DNA of 64,000 nucleotides from Kryptolebias marmoratus. Lineage: Eukaryota > Chordata > Actinopteri > Cyprinodontiformes > Rivulidae. The DNA lies in contig NC_051453.1 of assembly GCF_001649575.2 (NCBI RefSeq), positions 120,742 through 184,741 on the forward strand. Direction: 5' to 3'. A program made the position numbers and the translations under genes. Position 1 is the stretch's first letter. Each line of letters opens with the position of its first letter. The notes beneath the pieces are model-generated. The model did not search any database. It had not been told where the DNA came from and worked only from the letters and a program-made list of their open reading frames with translations. Positions 1 through 11,520 of this stretch are shown piece after piece.

Positions 1-2300
1 ACTTCAGTAAGTTATCTCATAAATGTGGGTTCCAGTTGATGAAGTTGGTATAAAGTGGACCGAGGCGGCTGCAATATGGGCAACAAGAAAATGAATATAC
101 TTCTGCAAGCCGTGCACACAAAAATAAGCCACAATGTAAAGAAAAACTGGACCCTCATATTGTGGCCACACAGCATTTTCTCACAATTTGGAGTGTCCAA
201 CTAGTCTCAAAGACAGCAGGGGCTTTAGCTCCGTCAGTTTTACACATATTAAGATGAAATTTGGCATGAAAAGCAGCAGGGGATAATCATTCCTTCAAGG
301 AATACTACTTTCATTATAAACTCATGTCTCAACAGCAGGCAGCATCTACAGCACAATAATTCAATCTCATATCGTCAGAGAGTTGCTTTAATAACAATGC
401 AGCCACACTCATGAGGTTAGCTTCCCTTTGCTTACTGATTGTGATTTATGGTTTGTTGTCAGTGAGCTTGACTTACAGAGTTGATGACCACCTTTCAAAA
501 TACCAGGTCGCCATTAATCCTACAGGGTTAAATTACCCGGACCTGTTTTGTTTTACAGGTTAGAGATGCTGAATAAAAAAGAAAAACAAACAACAGAAGC
601 AGTGATTCACTGTCTTAACTCTAAATGATGGTCTGAGGGGAGACTCTGCATACTGCACCCCCAGAACCGGGAGCTTTGGACCACTGGACTCCATCCTTCT
701 TGTTTTTTGGATCAACCTCCCCTGCTGTGATCCTGATTTACTGCGTTTGTGTGTTCAGCTGAAGAGGGGGGGACAACACTAACATCTTTACTTGATTACA
801 AAAAGTGTTGTGTTGCACAAAGATGACATAAATTTAGCAGAAAAGTGCGATAAAAGCCAGAACATGCTGACGAATTCCTGTCACATGTGCATGATCACCC
901 GAGGTGGCAAGTCATTACATTTTCAACATAACTTCAAGCTGCGTCAAAACCACATTTTGTGGTAAGCTTGCTTTGTTTGGCTGAAGTTTCCTGATAAAAA
1001 TGACAAAAAAGGGGAAAGAAACATGAGTCACGGTGAAAATGACGTCTCCTAACCTGCAGTTTGTGGCTCTGCGGGGCTTTCTCCTCTTTCTTTAAAACAA
1101 ACAAACAAAGAATATTGTGTTTTTCTGAAGTCTTAAAGTCAAACAGAGAACAAGAGGATTCTCCAGTCGATCTGCAAACAGCCTCATTATAAAACCTTAT
1201 TTGCAGTAAACCCCAAGCAAGCTGCAGGAGGTGAAAATTACAGATTTTTTTTCTAAAACAGAGGGGGAGGGGGAGTAAATTGAATAACATAAATTTCAGT
1301 TTCTCATTAACACTGCTCCTGCTGATCGTGGAGACAGATTGATAACATTGATTTTACAAGCGTGTCACCTGACCGGCGAGGACTGGTGGAGACAGATCAG
1401 GAGGTTTTAGCAGCCAATCGGGGCTCAGCTCTGCAGCATGTCAGTCACCTCTCAACAACCAATGACTTACCCCCCAGCGAGCCTGACGACCCCCACCCCT
1501 GAGCTTCTCAGTCAAAGGGTTAAATAGTAATCCACATCCTCTCCTGCCCTTTAATTTCCACACAGAGGATGAACTCTAAAGACATATTTCCACTCATAAT
1601 GTGTATTTTTAATGATAATGATTTAATAATTCCCTTGTTTGACATTTATTTTAGTGATGTCCTCGCCTTAGATCTGTTTCTGGAAGGATTCTTGCTCCTG
1701 ACGGTCGAGTTTCCCTAAAAGAAGATACTGAAGCCCAGAAATGGAAAAAGTTCAGAGTCAAACTGAAGGGATGCATGATGTGGAGAGGACAGAGGTTTAT
1801 ACGTTTGATTTATATGTTCGACATCATCTGGAGCACTTTAGACAAATATAGAAGTGGGGGTTGTCAGGACTAGTTATCAAAATAAATTTAAATTTTGCAA
1901 GATAATACATGCAGTAAACATAAACTGTTACCTCTAAATGAGCAAAAAGCCTGGTGAGATTTAGTACCCAGTGCTAAAAAATAAGATTTATGATTTTTAT
2001 CCGAAAAGTAACACAGTAAATTGTCAATAAATATGTAAACGTACCATTATTTGTTTAGAAAAACTACAACTTGATTCCGTGTTTGAGAAGCTAACGGTAA
2101 TATTTCACCGAGCTGCGACTGGAGACAAGCTGGCGACTCAAAATATCCAAACTTTTCATTGCAGTCTCAGTGAATAAAAATTATTTTTGATTATCTAGCT
2201 CTAGAATTAAAAAAAATCTAAATGAGAAGAGTTTGCATCCCCTGCAACAACTCTGTGACTATTTAGAAAAAAGTGAAATTGTCCTACTATGTTTTAAAAA
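1..2300. other. Intergenic sequence, no gene seen
   Basis: AT-rich non-coding sequence at the left edge of the window. The open frames are short and have no recognisable domain or splice context. No repeat family could be named. Confidence 0.5.
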
Positions 2301-2304
2301 CACT

Positions 2305-2425
2305 CCATCTTGCAGTCATTAAGCCAACCTCCTCTGTAGACCAAAGGATTCTGGAGTCAAATGTGAGGCCATCTGTCTGACAGCTGAGGCTTGGCAACCA
2401 GAAAAGATCCTAGCTTCCTGCAACT
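2305..2425 (-). repeat. Fragment of a dispersed teleost DNA-transposon-like repeat
   Basis: Read on the - strand, this piece matches from memory the part of a common fish repeat that follows the segment seen at 46640-47140: a 'cagacagatggcctcac' core and then 'tctacagaggagg'. The two places would hold adjacent parts of one family in opposite orientation. Family naming rests on memory and no terminal repeats are visible. Confidence 0.4.
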
Positions 2426-2429
2426 ATAA

Positions 2430-3300
2430 AGGTACAACTAAGAAAATTTATTTATTTGATTCAAACGTTCACAAAATCTTTTTCTGAAACATCCATCATA
2501 AATCCTTTGACTCTTTAAATTTCAGACAGCAACCTGCTCTGTTTGCATACAGGATTAAAGCAGGTATCTTCTGACAAAAATGGAAAAAAGCCTGGATGTT
2601 TGAGCGATTACAAAATGCTCCTTAAATCTAAAGTTCACAGAACTTAAAGGCTGTGGAGGATATCCAGTGACTGTGTTACAAAAATGAACATACTAAGATT
2701 TACAGACAAGAAGCAGAACATAAAGATGGAGAAATTGTTTTAAAAACTAAATGTTGCGAATGTGCAGAAGCAGCGAAGACAGTATCATTATCACGACACA
2801 CAAATTAGCCAAATATAATTTACTCAACGATCACTGTTAAATTTTCTTCATGTCTTTGTTTCTGTACCTTCCTCTCCTCTGCTCCCCCACCACCCTGCCC
2901 CGACCCGTCCCGTCCCCTATGAGCAAAAGGCCAGGTGGGACATAAAACGTTGGGAGGTCCTGAGCTCAGGACATCAAACGGATGCATCGCGGCTGAGTCA
3001 CTCTGAAGGCACCAGATCGCTGCCCTGCATCGTGAAAACATAAAACACTCGTTGGCGGTGAGGGGATTGGAAAGTAGGACGTGAGTGGCCACAGAGGAAT
3101 GTAATCAAAGTGTTTTTTTATGATGTTTCTCAGCAGGGACATGAGACTCTGCAGCCTCCGACGCTGTTCCCCTCAGTTACTGTATCTGTGATGCTCGCCT
3201 GCTTTGATTGATGACTGCCGTTTAGAGGATTTGTCAAATTTAAATTAACATGCCAGCATTTTCAAAGGTTTAACTCTATATATGCTCAACAAATGAAGTG
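2430..3300. other. Intergenic sequence, no gene seen
   Basis: Non-coding. A 90-codon open frame on the - strand at 2820-3092 has low-complexity composition and no recognisable domain. Confidence 0.45.
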
Positions 3301-3307
3301 GAAACTG

Positions 3308-3570
3308 TCATGACCTGCAGCAAAACAGGACGTAAATGTGAAACAGGATGATGGCGAAGCTGAAAAACTTTTATTTAAACAAGAGAACCAAACGACAACT
3401 CAAAAAGCAGCACGATGAAACAAAATACAAACTACAAGCAGGACATGAGAGAGCACAAGCAGGAGCTGAGATCTTTAGATACTGAGGAGAGCTGATGACT
3501 AACAAGGAGCAGGTGTGCTAATTAATACCTGAGATCAGGTGTGAGAGGAGCCGAAAACAAAACCAGCTGA
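3308..3570. repeat. Possible dispersed non-autonomous element
   Basis: This stretch has the texture of a class of fish repeats: 'gatctttagatactgaggag' followed by an 'aacaaggagcaggtg' block. A similar block, 'gatctttaaagcctgggagg' then 'gctaatgagcaacaggtg', occurs at about 63830-63900. The two look like diverged members of one family. Ends and target duplication were not found. Confidence 0.3.
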
Positions 3571-6500
3571 AAGAGCCACCGATACAAAACACAAACCAGT
3601 AAAGAGCCATAAAAACAAAAGAACAAGATAAATGAAAAGCAAATTGAGGGAGCATGCATAACAAAACCTCAAATATTTCCTGACAACAACAGAAATAATT
3701 GTCAGCACATTCAAAACCTATTTTTATCTGAACCAACATGAGCAGTTTTGATGAATCTAAAAATGTGGTCTTTACTGAAAACAGTCCCTATTGTTTCGCC
3801 AAAATATTTAAATGACCTTTCATTACTCGTACTAAAAGTTACCCCTGTGCATCATTTTGATTTATGTTTCGACAGAATGACTAAATCCACAGAAAGATTA
3901 ATCCAGCAGGCACGAAAACCCAAACTCTCAAAGTCTCCCTGTGGTTTGTCAGGTATGACACAGCTGCAGAACATGCTCATAAACTTAAAGGGATAGCTCA
4001 GACCTTTAAAAGTGGGGTTTTGTTAAAAAGTTATGAACAATAAGATCTTACCTGTTGTAGATAACTCTTTAAACAGCCTCTGTTTGGAGAAAAAGAGTTT
4101 AATTCTGCATTATATTGTTATTTCAACAAAAATATTGGGAAATTAGGGTGGGAAGTATGACATCTGGCTATTAAACTTGTAAATAACCATATATTGTTAT
4201 GTAAATAAACATGTGGTGCAAAGTTAATGTTGATGCAATGGTTTCTAAAATACTGTTTGCATAAAATTTTAAAGGTTAGAGTTGTTTCACGATGGCAATG
4301 ATCCACCATTTTGTGGACGCAGAAAAAGGTTTTTCAGTGTTTCAGCGCTGCAGCCACACAGAAACAGCTCTAACTTTTACTTACAAACTCAGTAAGAGTA
4401 AGAACGCTGAGATCACGCTACACAGGAGAGCAAGATGTCCACAAGTTAATAAAAGTGGTCATTTAAACCTCTTCATGCTGATCTTATTGACATCAACCTG
4501 AAGCTTATTCTTTGAAAAAGTAAAAGTTCTTTTAAATGTCTACATCTGTTGTCTGCATTTGTTAAAAAAATACAAAAATAAATGTTAGTGATGGGATTTG
4601 AATCCCAGTTTCTCTCATGAGAACACATTTCATTAGATTTTACTCCAACTAACGAACAAAATGGTTACCCTTACTAACATAAATGACTGATTTTGCTTTT
4701 CAATTTTAATCATATAATCAAGCACCTTTGGTCCCACCTCCTGCCTAACCTACGACCCCAAACCTGACAGATTATGACAGATTAAATGCTCACAGACTAC
4801 CTGCTTGATTAAAGAAAACAGAGAAACCTTCGGGTCCTGCAGACAACACTGATGACCAATAAGTTACCTTATTTTCCTGTCGCAGCGCCACAGCGCCACA
4901 TACAGGCCTGGCATATTTACTGCAGCATTTTGAGTCATTTTCTGCGACTCCATGTGGACGAAAACCTTCCCAGAAACAGCGCCGTGTTTCCGAGGATAGG
5001 TTTTGAAAAGAGTTGACGAGGCCTTCACTCCTCTCAGATTAGCCGTTAGCTCGTCAATTTGGTCAGGTCTAAATTAAGACATAAATCAATTGTTCATGAC
5101 CTTTCTGCAGAACCCTCGCTTCAAAGTGAATGATCTATTTAATAAACTATTTCTTTAAAGTCTTCAACCAGACGCAGATACACGTGTGTGATGTTGGCGT
5201 TGTACTTCTTGTCTGCCTGTCGGTGTGAATGCAGCGGCTCCGCAGCAACATGTACTTTTGTGGCAAAGAGCGGCACTTTTAACTTAATGAGGCCATGTAC
5301 TGCCTGATTCATTTACTCTGAAATACACACAGCGTGTCATTAGAAATCGCTTGTCGAGGAACCCAAACAGAAACGGCAGAGGGAAGGAGACAGGAACAAG
5401 AGGAGCGAGGAGGAGGACGTGTCAGGAGAAGTGTGAACTCTGGCTCCTTTGTGACTCGGTGAGCATTCAGGGTCACTGAGAACGAAGGAGGGAGGGAAAG
5501 CTGTTCTTCCTCTGCTCATGCTTGACTTGCTCTTTGAGCCAATCTATATGCTCTTTCTTCTCCCCTTGTATCCGATTCTGAAAGTGTGTCAATGCCAATC
5601 ACTGTGTTTGTTTCAGATATCATTGACCTCTGTGTGTGTGTGTTTGGAAAGGGAACCCTCCAGGCGTTTTTTCTCATGCACTAACTGTTCAGCATCGTGG
5701 CCAAACCGCACAGCAGAGGCTCTCTGGAAAGCGCAGCGTCTCTACAGAATGTTTTTTTGTGATGCACGCTGCTCCAGAGGTCTAATTATGCTCCGTTTGA
5801 AAGTACAGACACCCTCATGTCAAAGACAGACTCTATAAATCACACACAGTCATTAGTGGGAAAAAATATGCCTTAAACTCGAGTCTTTTGAGGGCTTGGC
5901 AATACAACATAAAGCCATGACAAATAAAAGCAATAAACTATTTATTGTTTCGAGGTTAGAATTGGTTACATCTCTGCACACAGACAGGAATGGCATTTAC
6001 GCAAACGAATTGGCTGTAAACGCTTTTTATTTGAAACCCAGGATATAATTAGAAACTTGTGGCTTTTCAGACAGGATATGTATGGATGTTCGTCTGAGCG
6101 TGCTTTCTTTCTCCCACATTCACTTTCTCTTCTTCTTTATGTCAAGTAGCTCCCAAATATTTTGTGTGAGAAATAAAGTTCTCATGAGGAATTTCACAGT
6201 TGACCATGGCAAAAATACATTAGCCTATATGGTCAGGAAATTTGAATCTGACGAGCTGCTCATCGTGGAAACAAACAAACTGAATGTTAGGATAATAACC
6301 TCAGTTTCAACGGTTATAATCAGAAATTTTAATTTAAGTTAGTGGAGGTTTTTTTTATGTATATCTTATCTTTACAGTTAGATTTATAATAAAAGTCAAC
6401 CTAACAATAAATTTTTTTTACCTTTATTTTAAAAAGCTTTTTTTAAAGAAAACAAAAACGAAAACAATTGTTGGGTTATGTGGAGTCATCTGGAGTGGTC

Positions 6501-6735
6501 AGTATCTTACCTGCAGTAAGCAGCAGTCAGAGTGACCTCAGTGCAGAGAATCAGAGAGAAAGCAGGTCATATTTAAAAGAGAGCTATCACCATTTAAACT
6601 CCTTCCATGAGAAGTTTTATCCAACAGGACCTACAGTTTTTATGGTTTATAATCTCTGCTCTGAATTCTGTCTGCCTGTTGTATTAAGAGTGCTGTCAGG
6701 GAGTGACAAACACAGACCTTAATGAGCCACTGGCA
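3571..6735. other. Intergenic sequence, no gene seen
   Basis: Several open frames of 60-106 codons exist on both strands, but none has a recognisable domain, splice context or coding-like composition. There is a short TG run near 5630-5643. Confidence 0.45.
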
Positions 6736-7415
6736 GCAGCTTTGACATTTCTTTTTAATCTTGGTGTAGGGATCTGGAGTTTCTAGCCCCGCCTTGGGGC
6801 GGTTCCTCCAGTGTTCTTCCTCCACAGGTGATCCTGATTCAGTAATGAAGACTGCCAGTACTTAAGCTTCCAGCTGAGACCAGACCTACGCTGGAGCATC
6901 GAACCTCCTGGGTTAGACTCGCAGCCCCCGTATCTAACCAGAGCCTTGACTAAGTTTTGACTGCGTTTTCTATGTACCTTGTTTCAGACATCTGGCTTAA
7001 TCACGGAACCTTGGACTCACGGATACTTACCTGGAACAACTGGATACTCACCTGGACGGGATTACTGGCTAGTCGAGNNNNNNNNNNNNNNNNNNNNNNN
7101 NNNNNNNNNNNNNNNNNNNNNNNNNNNNNNNNNNNNNNNNNNNNNNNNNNNNNNNNNNNNNNNNNNNNNNNNNNNNNNNNNNNNNNNNNNNNNNNNNNNN
7201 NNNNNNNNNNNNNNNNNNNNNNNNNNNNNNNNNNNNNNNAGCTGACAGTAGGATTGGTGCCCGAGACTCACCCTGTCCCTCTTGCTTTCCAGATCCTACC
7301 TCAACACCCGCACTGTACAGATATACCACTTTGTAAATAAAGCACTTAACCTCAGCTGCTGTCTCCGTGTCTGGTTTTGGTCTCGCTCTCTGGACATTTA
7401 ACCCCGCGTTCTTGT
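6736..7415. repeat. Unclassified dispersed repeat containing an assembly gap
   Basis: A 'cacaggtgatcctgattcag' block opens the segment, and it ends with a polyadenylation-like 'aataaagcac' and a 'ctccgtgtctggttttggtc' tail. This resembles the ends of larger teleost elements. The centre is missing (162 N), so class and coding capacity cannot be judged. Confidence 0.3.
7078..7239. other. Assembly gap (162 N)
   Basis: Run of N inside a probable repeat. Open frames that cross it are artefacts. Confidence 0.99.
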
Positions 7416-8550
7416 CACTTGGTTATCTTTGCACGTTTTTTTCCCATTAATACTCCAAAACGTCATCATTTTGTCAGCTTCTCTTGCTACAAAAGAAAGT
7501 CCCAAAATTAATGGATGTTGGAGTTTCAGCCACTGGCTGCGTTGGACCTCTTCCACATTTCTTCAAGAAATTTATTTCAGTTTCATTCGCAGTTTGGTTC
7601 GATTTACGTCACTAAACCACCTGATGAGGTTTCAGGCATTAAAACTCCCTCTCTGGCCTCAGGAAATCGTCAAGGCTCGTCTCAAAATAAACTCTCTCAC
7701 AACGACTCCTGCGTGTTGCTAAGCTCCTTTATCCTGTTTGTCAGGTGACAAGTCCTGACCTACCAGCAAAACAAACAGGTGCAGAAACAAAAGACATCAG
7801 AGGTCTAAGAGATCAGTTTGAGTTGAGCTTCGGAGCCACTTCCACATGTGCTTGACAAGCTGCTGGATTTATGTTTTCTGTTTTTGTAAATAAAGATAAA
7901 TATAACCTTTTGGCTGGTGCGTCTGTTCGAGCACCATCCTTTCAGCAGCTCTGCAGCTTCGTAATGCTGAGCAGGTGGAATGGAAACCTGTAGTAGCTGC
8001 TGACAGATATTCATTTCACTTCTGGTGTCTTTATTATCCCTGACAAAACAAACAGCATGAAGCAGAGTCCCTCCTGACCCCCCCAGCAGTGAAAGAGGAG
8101 CAGCACAGGTAACACCAAATGAATCCTCCATTCGATGTGAAACGAGACGTTCTTCAGGTCATGTAAGGATTCAAAAGCGAGGGTGAGATTATGTTTTCAT
8201 TCTCTCTTGTTCCACTGCTGACAGAGCAGCACAGTTTATTTACTTTAGCAGCTTTTTACTGCCACCCCACCCCACCACCACCGCCAACACTCTTCACCTC
8301 CGCCTCTGAGCATCTCTGTTAAGTGATAAGCTGAGGGGGGAGCCATTAATGCCCCCACCCCACCCCCCGGCCACACTGTCAGTCTTTTCTGTTCACTTAA
8401 ACAGTCTGCAGAGCTCAACATGCCCTTTACAGAGTCACTGATGTGAGGAGCACACTTACATCTAGCCATTTGTTTCCATAGAAATCACACACACAGGTTG
8501 GGAATGGTTTCTGGAATTCTGAATAAATATGACCTGAATTATCCTTGGAT
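7416..8550. other. Intergenic sequence, no gene seen
   Basis: Non-coding. It includes a C-rich stretch with CCACC/CCCC runs at about 8262-8370. No repeat family was recognised. Confidence 0.45.
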
Positions 8551-8559
8551 TGTCATAAA

Positions 8560-9653
8560 ATGAATGAGGAAGAATTGCAAATGTATGCTGATGACACCAT
8601 TGTTTATACATCGGACAAAAGCGGTACTGCTGTCAGTGAAAAACTTCAGAGCAGTCTGCAGAGATTATCGACATGGCTAAAGGACTCTTGCTTAACTCTC
8701 AATACAAACAAAACAAAGTGCATTTGCTTTTCAATTAAGAAAACCTCATTACAGTCTTTGAATATTCAGATCCATGGGGACCCTATTGAACAAGTTTCAC
8801 AAGAAAAATATTTAGGAATAATTTTGGATGCTCAGTTAACTTTCAAGAGTCATGTTGATAAAATCTGCAAAACTGTTAGGTCAAATATAAACTGTTTTAA
8901 AATTATTAGACATTGTTTGACACTTCACTGTGCAGAGATGTTTATGAACTCACTGATCCTCTCACATTTTACCTATGGAGCTACTGTCTGGTCTCAGACT
9001 AATCAAACTACTCTCAAACCACTAGCAAGTCTTTATAATCGGGCCTTAAAGGTTTTACATCAAAAGCCAATTAGATTCCATCATTGTCGTATTTTGGCTA
9101 AATTTGGCATTTTGGATTTTACAAATTTTCTAAATTATAACGTTTTAAAACTGATTTTTAAGTGTTTAAATGGACTAGCACCAATACCATTAAGCGATTG
9201 CATACAGAGACTGCAGGGCAATAGTAGAGCTACCAGAGCAGCTTTGAAGGGAAATTGTAAGGTCCCCTTTCGAAGAACCACTTTTGCTCAAAGTGCACTG
9301 TCTGTGAGAGGATCTGCAGCTTGGAACTCACTTCCTGTTCACTTAAAGTCTGCAACCAGTTATAGTATGTTCAAAAATCAAACAAAACTCTGGTTATGTC
9401 AAAAACAGACCTGTACTCATTTTTAATTTCTTTACACTTCTCTGTTTGTATATATTATGTTGTGTTATTTCAAATGATTTTACTTTAATTTTTTTTTTTT
9501 TTTTTTTAAAAAGCCCATCTAGGGACAAGTGCTGCGAATTAGCTGTTGCTATTGCACCATGATGCTAACATGGGACTGCTGTTTCATTCAGTTTGTCTAT
9601 GTAAATGTGTGTCTGTCCCTATCAAATAAACTAAAAAAAAAAAAAAAAAAAAA
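8560..9653 (+). mobile_element. 5'-truncated LINE with poly(A) tail
   Basis: A non-LTR retrotransposon copy that begins inside the reverse transcriptase domain and runs to its 3' end. The open frame carries the catalytic YADD box near its start, then the thumb region and a C-terminal 'AWNSLPVHLK' segment typical of CR1/L2/Rex-type elements. A 3' UTR follows, with AATAAA at 9625-9630 and an uninterrupted A tract at 9633-9653. 5' truncation is the usual outcome of target-primed reverse transcription. No clear target-site duplication was found. The clade is uncertain. Confidence 0.85.
8575..9426 (+). pseudogene. Reverse transcriptase C-terminal remnant (LINE)
   Basis: About 280 codons stay open without frameshift and are bounded by a stop at 9424-9426. 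The frame can be traced back to 8545, but the sequence that resembles retrotransposon protein begins just before the LQMYADD motif. The fingers and most of the palm are missing, so the copy cannot encode a working enzyme. Visible landmarks are YADD (about codon 15 of the open frame), KYLGI downstream of it, and a terminal stretch with AWNSLP. An open frame of this length suggests a fairly recent insertion. No endonuclease domain is present. Confidence 0.8.
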
Positions 9654-9878
9654 GTTCTTAATATAAAAAAACTGAGCAAGTAAAGCAAGTAAAGTTGTCA
9701 TTTTAATGTGGAAGTAAAGTGTTTCATATCTAGTGTGGTATTCTGCAGTTTTCATCCGTTTCACTACAACAGGATTAGATAATAAAACTTAAAACTAGTC
9801 AGGGTGAAACGTTACATTAATGGCTGAAAAAAGCCTTATTTTTGTGCTTCCAACCTGCTAATGGACACCACGTTGACA
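9654..9878. other. Spacer between LINE and MITE
   Basis: Short AT-rich spacer with nothing recognisable. Confidence 0.5.
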
Positions 9879-9886
9879 CTTTTGAC

Positions 9887-10097
9887 CAGGGCTCTCCATT
9901 CCTGGTCCTCAGGGCCTCCATCCTGCATGTTTTCCTTGTTTCTCTGCTCCAACACACCTGGTTCAGAGGTTAAATTCCCTCTTCTGTTCTGCAGAAGCCT
10001 GATAATCACCCATTGATTCACATCAGGTGTGTTGGAGCAGAGGAACAGGTTAAACATGCAGGATGGAGGCCCTGAGGACCAGGATTGGAGACCACTG
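9887..10097. mobile_element. hAT-like MITE with long terminal inverted repeats
   Basis: A 211-bp element bounded by 'cagggctctccattcctgg' on the left and the near-complement '...ggattggagaccactg' on the right. The inverted arms run about 80 bp inward (for example 'ctccatcctgcatg' against 'catgcaggatggag'). Flanking 8-mers CTTTTGAC (9879-9886) and CTTTAGAC (10098-10105) match at 7 of 8 positions, the target duplication length of the hAT superfamily, and the CAG...CTG ends fit hAT. It has no coding capacity, so it would have been moved by a transposase encoded elsewhere. Confidence 0.82.
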
Positions 10098-10139
10098 CTT
10101 TAGACAGTTCTTCTCATTTTCAGCATCAGTTTGAAACTA

Positions 10140-10455
10140 GAGAAATTATTTTCTATGAAAATGGCTTTGCTGAAATTAGCCAAAAAGGAGCTGGAAATGG
10201 AGCTGTTATAGCTAAAAGAAGCAGAACACCAGCTAATAGGCAACAAAACATTAGCTAAAAGCTAAAAGTGGGAAAAGGCTGGCTGAAAGTAGCAAACAGG
10301 CTAAAATATCCAAAGGCTAGCTGGAAAATAAAACTCACAAAAGGTGAACTAAAAGCTAAAGTAACATTAGCAAAAGGCTTGTTAGAAACTAAAAATTAAA
10401 AAAGCTAGCTAGAAGCTAAAACAATCAAAAGGCTAGCTAAATGTTAAAAAAATAC
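10140..10455. repeat. Degenerate GCTAAAA-type repeat cluster
   Basis: Irregular repeats built on 'gctaaaa', 'aaaggctagct' and 'agctaaaagctaaaa'. The unit is too variable to define a period. Similar 'gctaatttagc'/'tttagctatt' words recur at 13160-13290 and 48480-48650. Confidence 0.55.
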
Positions 10456-11146
10456 AGGTACAGTGCAGCAGATTTGAAAGAAAACAATGTTTTCAAAGGA
10501 ATTAAAGGCATCTCAGTGTATTTTTATGGGTAAATATTTGTAAATGACCCAACACGTATATACCACCCATCTCTTTCCACTATTCTGGGGTTTTCTGTGA
10601 TAAGTAAAAAGGTTTGAGATTTGAAGCTTTTTATTTCGACAGCTCCTTCATGATTAAAATGCCTTATTTCCAGTTTGATTTGATTAGCAAATCAAAATAG
10701 TCTCCTATTAGCAAATAGTCTCCTTTTTAGATGCACATTTGTTCTGGGAAAAACAAAACAACAAGAATAGTATTTACTGGCCCATCGTGCCGTCAGCTTG
10801 GAACATCACGACCATGTGGACCTGATCGGGTAACATTTGCACAGACGTGAACCATCCGTTCTGTCGGAGCAGATGTTAGCCTCCAGCTAAGAGGCTCGGT
10901 GGAGGAGGGGGGTCCACATCACAACCTCATCAGTCACCCACAATCCAAACAGAACGTCAGGAGCGTTGGTTTATCTGGCAGCAGGGTGCAGGGCGGCACG
11001 TGTTACAACGTACAGGTGGGGGGCGGGACACGCTCAAGGTTTTCAAGTTGTGTTGAAAACGAGGAAGTTTGAGCTTATAAGGGAACATTACCACTAATAA
11101 AATTATCGTCCCTTGAAGGAATCCGTATCACCTGCGTGGCAACGTT
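10456..11146. other. Intergenic sequence, no gene seen
   Basis: Non-coding with nothing recognisable. Confidence 0.45.
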
Positions 11147-11520
11147 TTCAACAGAGACCTTATGTGATCAGTTGGAGCTCGGAGAAGGTGTTGAGGCTGA
11201 CTCTCAGCTACTACCACACCAGATCCCAGCTCAATATCTGTAAAACTAACTGAGTTGTAGCCATTTTTGTGTTTGCTCAGCTTGATTAGCTGTGGTGGCC
11301 ATCTTGCATCAGCTGTAGGTGTGATTATTTTCTGAGAGTTCAACTAAAATCCGTCCAGGGGTTCACGTGATACTCTGCAGTTATTGTCAAAGCTTTAAGC
11401 AAAGATCTCAGAGTAAGTGTTGGAGATGACTCTCAGCTACTACCACTCCAAATTTTAGCTCAGTATCTGTAAAATGATCAGTTGTGTTTGCTAAGACTGA
11501 TTAGCTGTGGTGATTACATC
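11147..11520. repeat. Two diverged direct repeats about 0.23 kb apart
   Basis: The word series 'gactctcagctactacca', 'agctca.tatctgtaaaa' and 'gattagctgtggtg' appears at about 11199-11297 and again, in the same order and orientation, at about 11429-11504. This is a local duplication or two adjacent copies of one dispersed repeat. Confidence 0.6.

Noticed and set aside
4593..4606. tRNA B-box-like 'gggatttgaatccc'
   Set aside because: No matching A box or foldable cloverleaf around it. It is a short palindrome only.
6957..7340. Open frames across the N run
   Set aside because: Artefacts of ambiguous bases with no real coding content.
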